Assembly (NCBI RefSeq): GCF_032678705.1
Contig: NZ_JAVTSS010000001.1
Location: 558,001 to 622,000, forward strand
Source of the DNA: Pedobacter frigiditerrae
GTDB lineage: Bacteria; Bacteroidota; Bacteroidia; Sphingobacteriales; Sphingobacteriaceae
DNA: 64,000 nucleotides
Reading direction: 5' to 3'
Every line of letters begins with the position of its first letter. The stretch's first letter is position 1. Of this stretch, positions 52,685 through 60,232 are shown piece by piece. The position numbers and the translations under genes are program-made. The notes below the pieces were generated by a model, which worked only from the letters and a program-made list of their open reading frames with translations, did no database searches and had not been told where the DNA came from.

Positions 52685-53653
52685 TTACCTCACCTGAAAT
52701 TTTTCTCTGTATTGTGATGGCGTCATTCCCACACTTTTTTTAAATACTTTCCTAAAAGCCTTTGGGTCGCTATAACCCGAGTTAAAAATAATTTCGGTCA
52801 TTTGCTGACCCGTTCTTTCCAATAGTTTTTTAGCTGCGGCAATTCTAGTTTGTTGTAGGTATTCTATTGGGGTAATTCCAGTTACCTGCTTAAATCTCCT
52901 CACAATGTTTCTTCTGCTAGAGGGAATATCTTTTATTAACTCTTCAATAGTGGCAACATCATGGTAATTGCTTTCAATTTTTTGCTGGGCAGAAGCTACT
53001 AACTCATCATTATGGTTGCGTGAGGGTTGGAACGTACTGAAATAAGATTGTTTATCCCTATCCATATCAATGGCAAAAACCTTAGCTATTTTGATGGCCA
53101 TTTCATTTCCACAAAACTCTTGTACTAAATGTAATAATAAGTGAAATGATGAAGTTGCACCGCCACTAGTATATAGTCTACCATCTTGTGTAACCGTTCT
53201 ATCGGCTTTTAAATTTACCTCCGGAAAAGCGTTTGCAAATCCGTCGCTCGCATCAACATGGGTGGTTGCTATTTTTCCATTTAATAAACCACTTGCACCT
53301 AATAAAAATGCACCTGTGCAAAACGTACCAATGCAAGCGCCATTGTTGTATTGGTTAATGAGATGTGGTACACAACGTTTGTTAGCTTGCAAGGTTTCGT
53401 GCATATTATCTGATGTAAAAGCCGGAATTAATATTAAATCTAACTGCTTTACATCTTTTATAGCTTGTAACTGATAACCAAAAGATTCTTTCTGGTTTAT
53501 GATGTTTTCATCAGCTGCTAATAAGCTCAATTCAAAGGGTAAATCATCTCCAGCAGTTGCGTAAAACTTATTAACGGTTTCAAAAACTTCTAAGATGGCC
53601 GCAACGCTCAATAGTTTATAGTTCTTGCTTAATAAAACTCCTATTTGCTTCAT
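52685..53653 (-). CDS. GlxA-type transcriptional regulator (DJ-1/PfpI plus AraC HTH)
   Basis: 322 residues from the preferred start at 53653; an upstream ATG at 53728 would add 25 residues lacking family similarity. The N-terminal DJ-1/PfpI-like domain begins MKQIGVLLSKNYKLLSVAAI and has the nucleophile-elbow-like IGTFCTGAFLLGASGLL. The C-terminal AraC domain has two helix-turn-helix units: TIEELIKDIPSSRRNIVRRFKQVTG and the signature IIFNSGYSDPKAFRKVFKKSVGMTPSQYR, split at residue runs. The effector is unknown. It converges on the kinase gene and is divergent from a DinB-fold gene, which may be a target. Confidence 0.9.
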   Translation of the reverse strand: MKQIGVLLSKNYKLLSVAAILEVFETVNKFYATAGDDLPFELSLLAADENIINQKESFGYQLQAIKDVKQLDLILIPAFTSDNMHETLQANKRCVPHLINQYNNGACIGTFCTGAFLLGASGLLNGKIATTHVDASDGFANAFPEVNLKADRTVTQDGRLYTSGGATSSFHLLLHLVQEFCGNEMAIKIAKVFAIDMDRDKQSYFSTFQPSRNHNDELVASAQQKIESNYHDVATIEELIKDIPSSRRNIVRRFKQVTGITPIEYLQQTRIAAAKKLLERTGQQMTEIIFNSGYSDPKAFRKVFKKSVGMTPSQYREKFQVR

Positions 53654-53775
53654 AAAATCAATGATTGAAATACTAAGATATGAATTTTGTCTTAAATGCC
53701 CCCTAATGTTGACTTTTACGGCAATCATTTTATGCTTTAATATGTTTTAACTTAGTGTAACCAAAAAATAAAGCG

Positions 53776-54270
53776 ATGGAAACAAAAACAGCAAGTAACA
53801 GAATGTATGCAATTATCACTTTGTTTGATATGCATACCAAATACTTTCATCAAGCATTAGAAGGAATTTCTGATGAAGATGCAACTGAAAGATTAGATAC
53901 AAAAGCAAATCATATCAAATGGTTGACAGGTAGCTTAATTCAAGAAAGGTATGAGTTGGCAAAGATTTTTGGACAGGATTTAAAATCGGATGCCGATGAA
54001 CTTTTTAAAGACCATAAAGGTATTCAGGATGATGCTATTTACCCAACATTAGATGCTTATAAAAAAGATTGGGATAAAATAAGCCCGATTTTAAGGGCGG
54101 AATTAATTAAAGCAACAGATGAAAAGCTGGATAAGATTTTAGAATATCCAGGTATGAGTTTCTCTGTTTACGAAATGGTTTCATTTGATGCTTATCGTGA
54201 AGCTAATTGTATAGGTCAAATCGCCCTATGGCGTAGGTTATTAAATTACCCAGGTATTAATTACATGTAA
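53776..54270 (+). CDS. DinB-fold protein 1
   Basis: 164 residues resembling the DinB/YfiT-like four-helix bundle superfamily. Features are MHTKYFHQALEGISDEDATERLD, NHIKWLTGSLIQERYELA and the C-terminal YREANCIGQIALWRRLLNYPG. The histidines expected for the metal triad are partly retained. Members are often metal-dependent thiol-using enzymes; no function can be assigned. It is followed eight bases later by another DinB-fold gene, so the two are probably cotranscribed. Confidence 0.8.
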   Translation: METKTASNRMYAIITLFDMHTKYFHQALEGISDEDATERLDTKANHIKWLTGSLIQERYELAKIFGQDLKSDADELFKDHKGIQDDAIYPTLDAYKKDWDKISPILRAELIKATDEKLDKILEYPGMSFSVYEMVSFDAYREANCIGQIALWRRLLNYPGINYM

Positions 54271-54278
54271 TTTAAGAG

Positions 54279-54791
54279 ATGGAAAAAGACATCATCATAT
54301 CAGATTTTAACAAGGTTTTTTCTGATTTGGCAACAACGGTTGAGGGTTTCGATTACAAGAGTTATAATGAAGTTCCTTTTGATGAAAGTTGGACACCTGC
54401 ACAAGTAACACAACATGTTATTTTAGCGAGCGAAGGATTTGTTAAGGTTTTAAATGCTGAAGTAAAAGATACAGAAAGGGTAATCGACGAGAAAAAATCC
54501 CAAATCAAAGCTATCTTTTTAGATTATGGAACCAAAATGAAGTCGCCAGATTTTATTTTACCTGAGCTAAAGGAATATGATAAGGATAGCCATCTTGCAA
54601 AAATTGCGATTATCCAAGAAGGAATTACAAAGGCGATCAATGATTTAGATTTAAGTAAAACTTGTCTGTCATTTGAATTGCCGGGTATGGGGCATTTAAC
54701 AAGATTAGAAGCCATTTATTTTGTAACCTATCACACAGAAAGACATGTGCACCAATTAAAGGAAATCCATCGTTTTCAAAAATCGGCTTAA
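54279..54791 (+). CDS. DinB-fold protein 2
   Basis: 170 residues of the DinB superfamily. The conserved layout includes FDESWTPAQVTQHVILASEG with the first metal histidine, and a C-terminal YFVTYHTERHVHQLKEIH carrying the other expected histidines (HTERHxHQ), a clearer metal site than in its neighbour. It is a cytosolic enzyme of unknown substrate. It forms a two-gene unit with the preceding DinB-fold gene. Confidence 0.85.
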   Translation: MEKDIIISDFNKVFSDLATTVEGFDYKSYNEVPFDESWTPAQVTQHVILASEGFVKVLNAEVKDTERVIDEKKSQIKAIFLDYGTKMKSPDFILPELKEYDKDSHLAKIAIIQEGITKAINDLDLSKTCLSFELPGMGHLTRLEAIYFVTYHTERHVHQLKEIHRFQKSA

Positions 54792-54800
54792 AAAGGGGCT

Positions 54801-54829
54801 CGTCACCCTGAATTTATTTCAGGGTCTTT
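54801..54829. repeat. GTCACCCTGAA hairpin repeat
   Basis: ACCCTGAA (54805-54812) pairs with TTCAGGGT (54818-54825) and is preceded by CGTC. This is a Bacteroidota GTCA-type intergenic element and may also terminate the DinB transcript. Confidence 0.55.
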
Positions 54830-54910
54830 CCTGCAAAGCCATATACTCAAATAATTTAGGAACGAAATTCTAGTGAAATACCATAAACCAATTTTAACCC
54901 ATTAAAACCT

Positions 54911-55444
54911 ATGACCATCTTATTTTCCATTCTCTTGTTCTTAGCCGTATTAGTTGGCTTCTTATTATTCCTAGCATTGATTATTAAAAAAGAATATTCA
55001 ATTGAAAGAGATATTACCATCAATAAATCTAAAGAGGAAGTCTTCGATTATATCAAGATAATGAGAAACCAAGAAAAGTATAATGTATGGGTGATGAAAG
55101 ACCCCAATGTGAAATTAGTTTATACAGGAATTGATGGAACAGAAGGTTTTACTTGCGCTTGGGAAGGCAACAAACAAGCAGGAAAAGGTGAACAAGAATT
55201 TAAGAAAATTGAGGATGGAACTAGCTTAAACATCGAACTAAGGTTTGAAAGGCCATTTAAAAATATCGCCCAAACATATCTGTATACAAAAACGGTTGGC
55301 GAAAATCAGACCAATTTGAAATGGCAAATGGTTGGTAAAAACAAGTTTCCAATGAATTTGATGAATATAATTATAGATGGGTTATTGGGTAAAGATTTAG
55401 ATAAAAGTTTAAATAACGTTAAACAAATTTTAGAACGTAATTAA
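54911..55444 (+). CDS. SRPBCC family protein with N-terminal membrane helix
   Basis: 177 residues. A hydrophobic N-terminal helix (about 3-27) is followed by a START/polyketide-cyclase-like domain, shown by SIERDITINKSKEEVFDYIKIMRN, then GKGEQEFKKIEDGTSLNIELRFERPFK in the middle and TNLKWQMVGKNKFPMNLMN near the end. SRPBCC domains bind hydrophobic ligands; the ligand is unknown. A VOC-fold gene follows after 28 bases, a common pairing of small enzymes in Bacteroidota. Confidence 0.84.
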   Translation: MTILFSILLFLAVLVGFLLFLALIIKKEYSIERDITINKSKEEVFDYIKIMRNQEKYNVWVMKDPNVKLVYTGIDGTEGFTCAWEGNKQAGKGEQEFKKIEDGTSLNIELRFERPFKNIAQTYLYTKTVGENQTNLKWQMVGKNKFPMNLMNIIIDGLLGKDLDKSLNNVKQILERN

Positions 55445-55472
55445 TAAAACAAAAATCAATAAAATTAAAATC

Positions 55473-55931
55473 ATGGTAGTAAATCCGTATCTAAACTTTA
55501 ATGGTAATACCGAAGAAGTTTTTAACTTTTATAAATCAGTTTTTGGTGGCGAGTTTGCCTTTTTGCAACGCTATAAAGACATTCCAAAAGAGGATAATAC
55601 TGAAGGATGTGTTGACGAAGTGCCGGACGCCGAAGGCAACAAAATTATGCACATGTCCCTAAACATTGGCTCAACTATGTTAATGGGAACCGACGTGCCT
55701 TCTAATATGGAGCAAGTTAAGTCTGGTACAAATTTATCGCTTTGCATAAGTGTTGATAGCAGGGCAGATGCAGACAGGATTTTTGCAGGATTAGCTGAAG
55801 GTGGGCATATTCAAATGCCATTGCAAGATATGTTTTGGGGCGATTATTACGGTATGTTAACCGATAAATATGAAGTGCAATGGATGATAAGTTTTAACCC
55901 TGCAAATGACGGTAAAAATAATAAAGCATAA
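55473..55931 (+). CDS. VOC family protein (PhnB/YjdN-like)
   Basis: 152 residues of the vicinal oxygen chelate fold, PhnB/YjdN subgroup. The start VNPYLNFNGNTEEVFNFYKSVFGGEF is typical, followed by HMSLNIGSTMLMGTDVP and the C-terminal WGDYYGMLTDKYEVQWMISF. Family members are often annotated as 3-demethylubiquinone methyltransferase-like or glyoxalase-like, without proven activity. It is likely cotranscribed with the SRPBCC gene. Confidence 0.88.
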   Translation: MVVNPYLNFNGNTEEVFNFYKSVFGGEFAFLQRYKDIPKEDNTEGCVDEVPDAEGNKIMHMSLNIGSTMLMGTDVPSNMEQVKSGTNLSLCISVDSRADADRIFAGLAEGGHIQMPLQDMFWGDYYGMLTDKYEVQWMISFNPANDGKNNKA

Positions 55932-56028
55932 AATATCAGTTTAGAAATCTGTAACGATTAACTCTATCAACTGTCTAAACAATGCAGTTTATTTAGGCAG
56001 TTGATAAATTATTTAAACAATAAGCAGC

Positions 56029-56283
56029 ATGGTTGAAGTTTTTAAAACAGATGTATCAAACTGTGATGATGCTGAAAGGCTAATTGCTCAAATACTTCTT
56101 AATTTTCCCAACTATAAAGTGAATTTTGATTTAGAAGATTGTGATTTAATTCTTCGTGTTCAGTCTTTTAACGAATCAATAATCCCCCAACCTATCATTT
56201 CAATTTTAAGGCATAATGGATTCTATGCTGAAATTTTGGAAGATGATTTTCAGCCTGATGCTGGAGTTTTATCAAGGTTATAA
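56029..56283 (+). CDS. Small conserved protein, unknown function
   Basis: 84 residues with no signal peptide. The pattern VEVFKTDVSNCDDAERLIAQILLNFPNYKVNFDLEDCDLILRV, read across two segments, suggests a beta-alpha-beta-beta-alpha fold like heavy-metal-associated domains but without the CxxC metal motif. Similar short proteins are common in Sphingobacteriaceae. Codon usage agrees with its neighbours, so it is considered a real gene. Confidence 0.68.
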   Translation: MVEVFKTDVSNCDDAERLIAQILLNFPNYKVNFDLEDCDLILRVQSFNESIIPQPIISILRHNGFYAEILEDDFQPDAGVLSRL

Positions 56284-56350
56284 AACAAGCTTAGCAAGCT
56301 AAATTTTATTTTCAATTCCTATTCGCTAACTTTATAAACAGATTAATCCC

Positions 56351-56791
56351 ATGGTGATGTTTAAAAAATTAGCAGTCTTATTTCTATTGTTCGCCTCTAC
56401 ATTATCTGTTTTTGCTCAAAAAAAGGATGATATTTTAGGCAAATGGCTTAACTCATCTGGCGAAGGACAAATTGAAATTATTAAAAGAGGTGATAAATAC
56501 TTTGGCAAATTAGTTTGGATAAAAGACCCAAATGATGAGAAAGGCAAACCTAAGTTAGATGTAAAAAATCCAAATACGAACCTACGAACAAAGCCTATTT
56601 TAGGTTTAGAAATTGTAAAAGACTTTGTTTATGAAGATGGTGAATGGACAGATGGAAAAGTATATGATCCTAAAACTGGAAAATCTTATAGTGGTAATAT
56701 GAGTTTGGAAGGTTCTAGCAAATTGAAAATGAGAGGATACATCGGTATATCGCTAATTGGAAGAACTGAAGTTTGGAAAAAAGTTAAATAA
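56351..56791 (+). CDS. DUF2147 family exported protein
   Basis: 146 residues with a signal peptide (cleavage near SVFAQ). The start may be the ATG at 56351 or at 56357. The mature domain matches DUF2147: DDILGKWLNSSGEGQIEIIKRG, FGKLVWIKDPND, GEWTDGKVYDPKTGKSYSG and GYIGISLIGRTEVWKK. It is probably a small periplasmic beta-barrel, lipocalin-like. Function is unknown. Confidence 0.87.
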   Translation: MVMFKKLAVLFLLFASTLSVFAQKKDDILGKWLNSSGEGQIEIIKRGDKYFGKLVWIKDPNDEKGKPKLDVKNPNTNLRTKPILGLEIVKDFVYEDGEWTDGKVYDPKTGKSYSGNMSLEGSSKLKMRGYIGISLIGRTEVWKKVK

Positions 56792-57095
56792 CCTAGTTTT
56801 GTCAGTCTGAGTGGGTAATTTATTTTATAAAAATCAATATAAATGACGTTTATTTTTAGCTCGCTTTGTCATCCAGAACGCAGTGAAGGATCTCTCAAAA
56901 TGAGATTCCTTCCCGAAAATTCGGGACAGGCTGTTCCTCGGAATGACAAAACTTATTTATTAATTATTTGAATTACAATGTAGTAACAAATAACGTCGAT
57001 GGTAGCTTTTGTCGAAGACTTTTGCATAAATGCCCAACACATCGAAACGCTTTCTATGACAATTTTAATTACCAATTGAAATAACTATCTCAACT
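56792..57095. other. Repeat-bearing gap before BNR-repeat gene
   Basis: No gene was recognised in this 304-base gap. Its main content is a dispersed element with terminal inverted repeats at 56865-56951; the rest is AT-rich sequence without a clear promoter. Confidence 0.7.
56865..56951. repeat. GTCAT dispersed element with terminal inverted repeats
   Basis: TTTGTCATCC (56865-56874) pairs imperfectly with GGAATGACAAAA (56940-56951). Inside are AACGCAGTGAAGGATCTCTC and a nested palindrome CCCGAAAATTCGGG (56912-56925). The ends and the GAAGGATCT word place it in the common Bacteroidota GTCAT element type. Confidence 0.65.
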
Positions 57096-58109
57096 ATGAA
57101 AAAAATTATTTATTTATTATTATTACTTCCAAGCATTGTCTTTGCCCAAAATTATAGTTTGAAAAAGCTTGCAGCAGGTACAAATACCAGTATGCGAGGT
57201 TTATCAGTTTTATCTGATTCTGTTGCTTGGGTAAGTGGTAGTGGTGGGTATGTAGGTAAAACATTAAATGGTGGTAAAACTTGGGAATGGATGCAGCCTA
57301 AAGGCTATGAAAAATTAGATTTTAGGGATATTCAGGCCTTTGATAACCTTAAGGCTATCGTTGTAAACGCAGGCTCGCCAGCTTATATTTTATCTACCGT
57401 TGATGGTGGGAAGACTTGGCGAGAAGCTTATAAAAACACAGATTCGGCCATATTTTTAGATGGTATGGATTTTTGGGATGCACAACAAGGTATCATCTTT
57501 GGCGACCCAATAAAGAATAAAATGCAGCTATTAAAAACTACAGATGGTGGTTTAACTTGGCAAGATATATCGGCTAACCTTAAACAAGAATTAAGCGTTG
57601 GCGAAGCTGGTTTTGCAGCAAGCGGAACAACAATTAGAACGGGACAAGGAGGAAGAGTATGGATAGCAAGTGGAGGTTCTAAATCGAAAATTTATTTCTC
57701 TAGCAATTATGGCTACAAATGGAAAGTGTACGATTGCCCAATTATACAAGGTGAAAGTAGTACTGGTCCATTTTCAATTGCTTTTTACGATGCTAGAAAT
57801 GGCATCACAGTTGGCGGAAATTATTTAAAGGATAAAGAAAGTACTAATAATGTTTTAGTCACAAAAAACGGTGGTAAAACTTGGGAAAAACCTTTACGTC
57901 CTGTTCTTGGTTATCGTTCTGCTGTAGAATATTTTAATAGCAAAATTTGCTTTGCAACAGGTTCATCTGGTACAGATTATTCTTTAGATGGCGGCAATAC
58001 TTGGACAAACATCTCTACCCAAAACTTTAATGCGCTGCAAAAAGCCAAAAAAGGAAATTTGGTGTTGCTTACTGGAAATAAGGGAAATATTTATCAATTG
58101 ATTTGGTAG
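57096..58109 (+). CDS. Exported BNR/YCF48-like beta-propeller protein
   Basis: 337 residues with a Sec signal peptide (cleavage near VFAQ, about residue 18). Six BNR-type repeats are visible through their Asp/Gly/Trp turns: LNGGKTWEW, VDGGKTWREA, TDGGLTWQDI, SSNYGYKWKVY, KNGGKTWEKP and LDGGNTWTNI. This indicates a six-bladed propeller like YCF48/photosystem II stability factor-type or sialidase-like folds. The FRIP and catalytic residues of sialidases were not seen, so enzymatic activity is not claimed. It stands alone between repeat-bearing gaps. Confidence 0.84.
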   Translation: MKKIIYLLLLLPSIVFAQNYSLKKLAAGTNTSMRGLSVLSDSVAWVSGSGGYVGKTLNGGKTWEWMQPKGYEKLDFRDIQAFDNLKAIVVNAGSPAYILSTVDGGKTWREAYKNTDSAIFLDGMDFWDAQQGIIFGDPIKNKMQLLKTTDGGLTWQDISANLKQELSVGEAGFAASGTTIRTGQGGRVWIASGGSKSKIYFSSNYGYKWKVYDCPIIQGESSTGPFSIAFYDARNGITVGGNYLKDKESTNNVLVTKNGGKTWEKPLRPVLGYRSAVEYFNSKICFATGSSGTDYSLDGGNTWTNISTQNFNALQKAKKGNLVLLTGNKGNIYQLIW

Positions 58110-58123
58110 GTTTCTTAACCACA

Positions 58124-58142
58124 CCTGCCTGCCGCAGGCAGG
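58124..58142. repeat. GC-rich palindrome, third copy
   Basis: CCTGCCTGCCGCAGGCAGG, one base shorter at the centre than the copy at 4940-4959. Confidence 0.8.
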
Positions 58143-58337
58143 GATAAAAAGGATGCACACAGATATGCTGATGTCTGTGCTTAAACATATTGGTTTGTAC
58201 CTCCATCTGGCTAAACACAAGGTCTTGGTTACCAAGAAAGAAATCTGCGTAATCCCTAGGATCTGCGGGGCAAACCTTATTCATTTTATCAATCCTTTGT
58301 CATAAATCAGCTACATTTTTGATAGAAACTTTATATG

Positions 58338-58381
58338 GTCAAACATATAATTAGTTTTGTTGTTTGACAAAAATGTTAAAC
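58338..58381. promoter_or_regulatory. Candidate TetR operator region
   Basis: Three related half-sites precede the TetR gene: GTCAAAC (58338), GTTTGAC (58362) and GTTAAAC (58375). The last two make the 20-bp near-palindrome GTTTGACAAAAATGTTAAAC ending 10 bases before the start codon, a usual place for autoregulation. Confidence 0.5.
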
Positions 58382-58391
58382 ATAATTGTAA

Positions 58392-58976
58392 ATGGCAGTA
58401 AAAGATAAGGGCACGGAGCAGCTGATAAAAGATACCGCAAAACGTATCTTTTTTTCGGAGGGTAAATTACACGCTACCACACAAGACATAGCCGATGCGG
58501 CAGGTGTAAACAGAACATTATTAAATTATTATTTCAGGTCTAGAGACATACTTTTTGAGCAAGTGGCTACAGAAGCTCGACAAGAAATGTCGGCAGTTTT
58601 AGACCCAGTTTTTCAGGCAGAACTAGAGTTTAAAGATAAATTAGAAAAGCTAATCACAGTTTTTATGGATCAAGCCATAAAGTTTCCTTTTCGGGAAATG
58701 TATGTAGTAACTGAACTAAATAGAACATCAAGGGTTATCCCGGAAGAGAAAAAGACCATCGTAAAAGGATTCTTAAGAGAGATTAGTGCAGAAATGGAAA
58801 AGGGTAAGATTAGAAAGATGGATCCTAGGCAATTCTGCATCAATTTATTCGCCTTGATGGCATACCCATTAATTACGACTTGCCTTAATAAATCATTATA
58901 TAATGTTAACGATGCAGAATATTCAAAATTAATGAAAGACAGAAAAAAGTTAATATTCGAAATGATATATCAATAA
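58392..58976 (+). CDS. TetR family transcriptional regulator
   Basis: 194 residues. The N-terminal TetR helix-turn-helix is RIFFSEGKLHATTQDIADAA followed by GVNRTLLNYYFRSRDILFEQV (about residues 17-57). The C-terminal ligand domain is divergent, as usual. It is the first gene of the efflux operon, six bases before the adaptor gene, so it most likely represses its own operon through the inverted repeats upstream. The inducer is unknown. Confidence 0.92.
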   Translation: MAVKDKGTEQLIKDTAKRIFFSEGKLHATTQDIADAAGVNRTLLNYYFRSRDILFEQVATEARQEMSAVLDPVFQAELEFKDKLEKLITVFMDQAIKFPFREMYVVTELNRTSRVIPEEKKTIVKGFLREISAEMEKGKIRKMDPRQFCINLFALMAYPLITTCLNKSLYNVNDAEYSKLMKDRKKLIFEMIYQ

Positions 58977-58982
58977 ATAAAA

Positions 58983-60185
58983 ATGAAACACAAATTAACC
59001 CCTAAAATACATATGAAAGCAATCCTTCGACTATCCGTTATTTTATTATTAGGTGCTGTTTTGGCTTCTTGTAATGGCGACAAAGAAGAAAAGGCAAAAC
59101 AAGCGGCTGCTGCTGCAGCCATGCCACAACCTTATCCTGTTTTTGATATCAGCACACAATCAACCACTTTAAATTCAGATTACCCAGCTACAATTGAAGG
59201 AATTCAGGATGTAGATATTAGACCAAAAGTTGATGGTTTTATAGAGCGAATTTATGTTGATGAAGGTGCGGTTGTGAAAAAAGGGCAGTTACTTTTTAAG
59301 ATAAATGCGCCACAATACGAGCAGCAAGTTAGAACTGCGGCAGCCGCGATTAGTAGCGCAGAAGCTAATGTGAGTGCAGCTCAATTACAGGTAAATAAAA
59401 CCAGACCTTTGGTAGAAAAAGATATCATTAGCAAATACGAATTAGACGCAGCTTTATTGACTTTACAAAGTAGAAGAGCAGCTTTAGCACAAGCAAAAGC
59501 AGAACTTTCTAACGCTCGTGTAAACCTAGGTTATACATCTATTACAAGTCCTGTTGATGGTATAGTAGGTAGCATCCCTTTTAAAACCGGAAGTTTGGTG
59601 AGTGGTAGTAGTGCTCAACCTTTAACAACGGTATCAAATATTGCTAAAGTGTATGCTTACTTTTCTTTAAATGAAAAACAACTGTTAGATTTCTCTAGCA
59701 CTTATAAAGGAAAAACCTTGGCAGAGCAGATGAAGAACATTCCTGCTGTAAGTTTAGTGCTTGCAGATGGAACTATTTATGCGCAAAACGGTAAAATAGA
59801 ATCGATAAACGGTCAAATTAATACGGCTACAGGTTCAGCTAGTTTAAGAGCAACCTTCCCTAATCCAACATCATTGCTAAAAAGTGGTTCAAGTGCTTCG
59901 GTTCGTATCCCTCAACATTTCGATAACGTTATTCTCATCCCTCAAAAATCTACAGTAGACTTACAAGGAAAGAAATTTGTTTACGTTTTAGGCGATTCTG
60001 CCAAAGTTGTAAATACCGAAATTCAGATTAAGGAAATAACAAAAGGTAATTTTTATGTAGTTACTAGCGGTTTAAAAACTGGCGATAAAATTGTTTTTGA
60101 AGGTTTCCAATCTTTAAAAGAAGGAACAAAAATTAAGCCTGTAACCTTAAACAGGGATTCGGTTTTTGCTGAAATCAAAAAATAA
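58983..60185 (+). CDS. RND efflux periplasmic adaptor (AcrA-like lipoprotein)
   Basis: 400 residues. The lipobox is AVLASCNGD (Cys30 from the first Met; an alternative start at 59013 fits a normal signal peptide better). Adaptor-family segments are VDIRPKVDGFIERIYVDEGAVVKKGQLLFKI, read over two strands, the coiled-coil hairpin (about 118-185), and NLGYTSITSPVDGIVGSIPFKTGSLV. It links the RND pump to the outer-membrane factor. It lies between the TetR gene and the pump gene. Confidence 0.93.
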   Translation: MKHKLTPKIHMKAILRLSVILLLGAVLASCNGDKEEKAKQAAAAAAMPQPYPVFDISTQSTTLNSDYPATIEGIQDVDIRPKVDGFIERIYVDEGAVVKKGQLLFKINAPQYEQQVRTAAAAISSAEANVSAAQLQVNKTRPLVEKDIISKYELDAALLTLQSRRAALAQAKAELSNARVNLGYTSITSPVDGIVGSIPFKTGSLVSGSSAQPLTTVSNIAKVYAYFSLNEKQLLDFSSTYKGKTLAEQMKNIPAVSLVLADGTIYAQNGKIESINGQINTATGSASLRATFPNPTSLLKSGSSASVRIPQHFDNVILIPQKSTVDLQGKKFVYVLGDSAKVVNTEIQIKEITKGNFYVVTSGLKTGDKIVFEGFQSLKEGTKIKPVTLNRDSVFAEIKK

Positions 60186-60194
60186 GAACATATA

Positions 60195-60230
60195 ATTCGT
60201 AAATCAAAATTCGTAAATCGTAAATCAATT
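60195..60230 (+). repeat. Word repeat between adaptor and pump genes
   Basis: TTCGTAAATC occurs twice, followed by GTAAATC, an iterated CGTAAAT word in the 47-base gap within the operon. It is similar in style to the repeats at 2512 and 18771. Confidence 0.65.
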
Positions 60231-60232
60231 GT

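Larger units (their letters stand above)
58110..58391. other. Repeat-bearing gap upstream of TetR gene
   Basis: Contains the GC-rich palindrome at 58124-58142, a dispersed sequence of the ACACAGATATGCTGATG and AAATCTGCGTAATCC type (about 58156-58270), and the inverted GTCAAAC/GTTTGAC half-sites near the TetR start. No gene was recognised. Confidence 0.65.

Noticed and set aside
53653..53728. Upstream ATG for the GlxA-type regulator
   Set aside because: The 25 extra residues do not resemble the family N-terminus; the Met at 53653 begins the conserved MKQIGVLL segment.
57096..58109. Sialidase identity for the BNR-repeat protein (would fit glycoprotein degradation)
   Set aside because: Asp-box-like turns are present, but the sialidase arginine triad, FRIP motif and nucleophile were not seen, and the gene is outside the glycan locus.
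58069..58284. Overlapping minus-strand open frames downstream of the BNR-repeat gene
   Set aside because: They overlap the palindrome and dispersed repeat and lack protein-like features.
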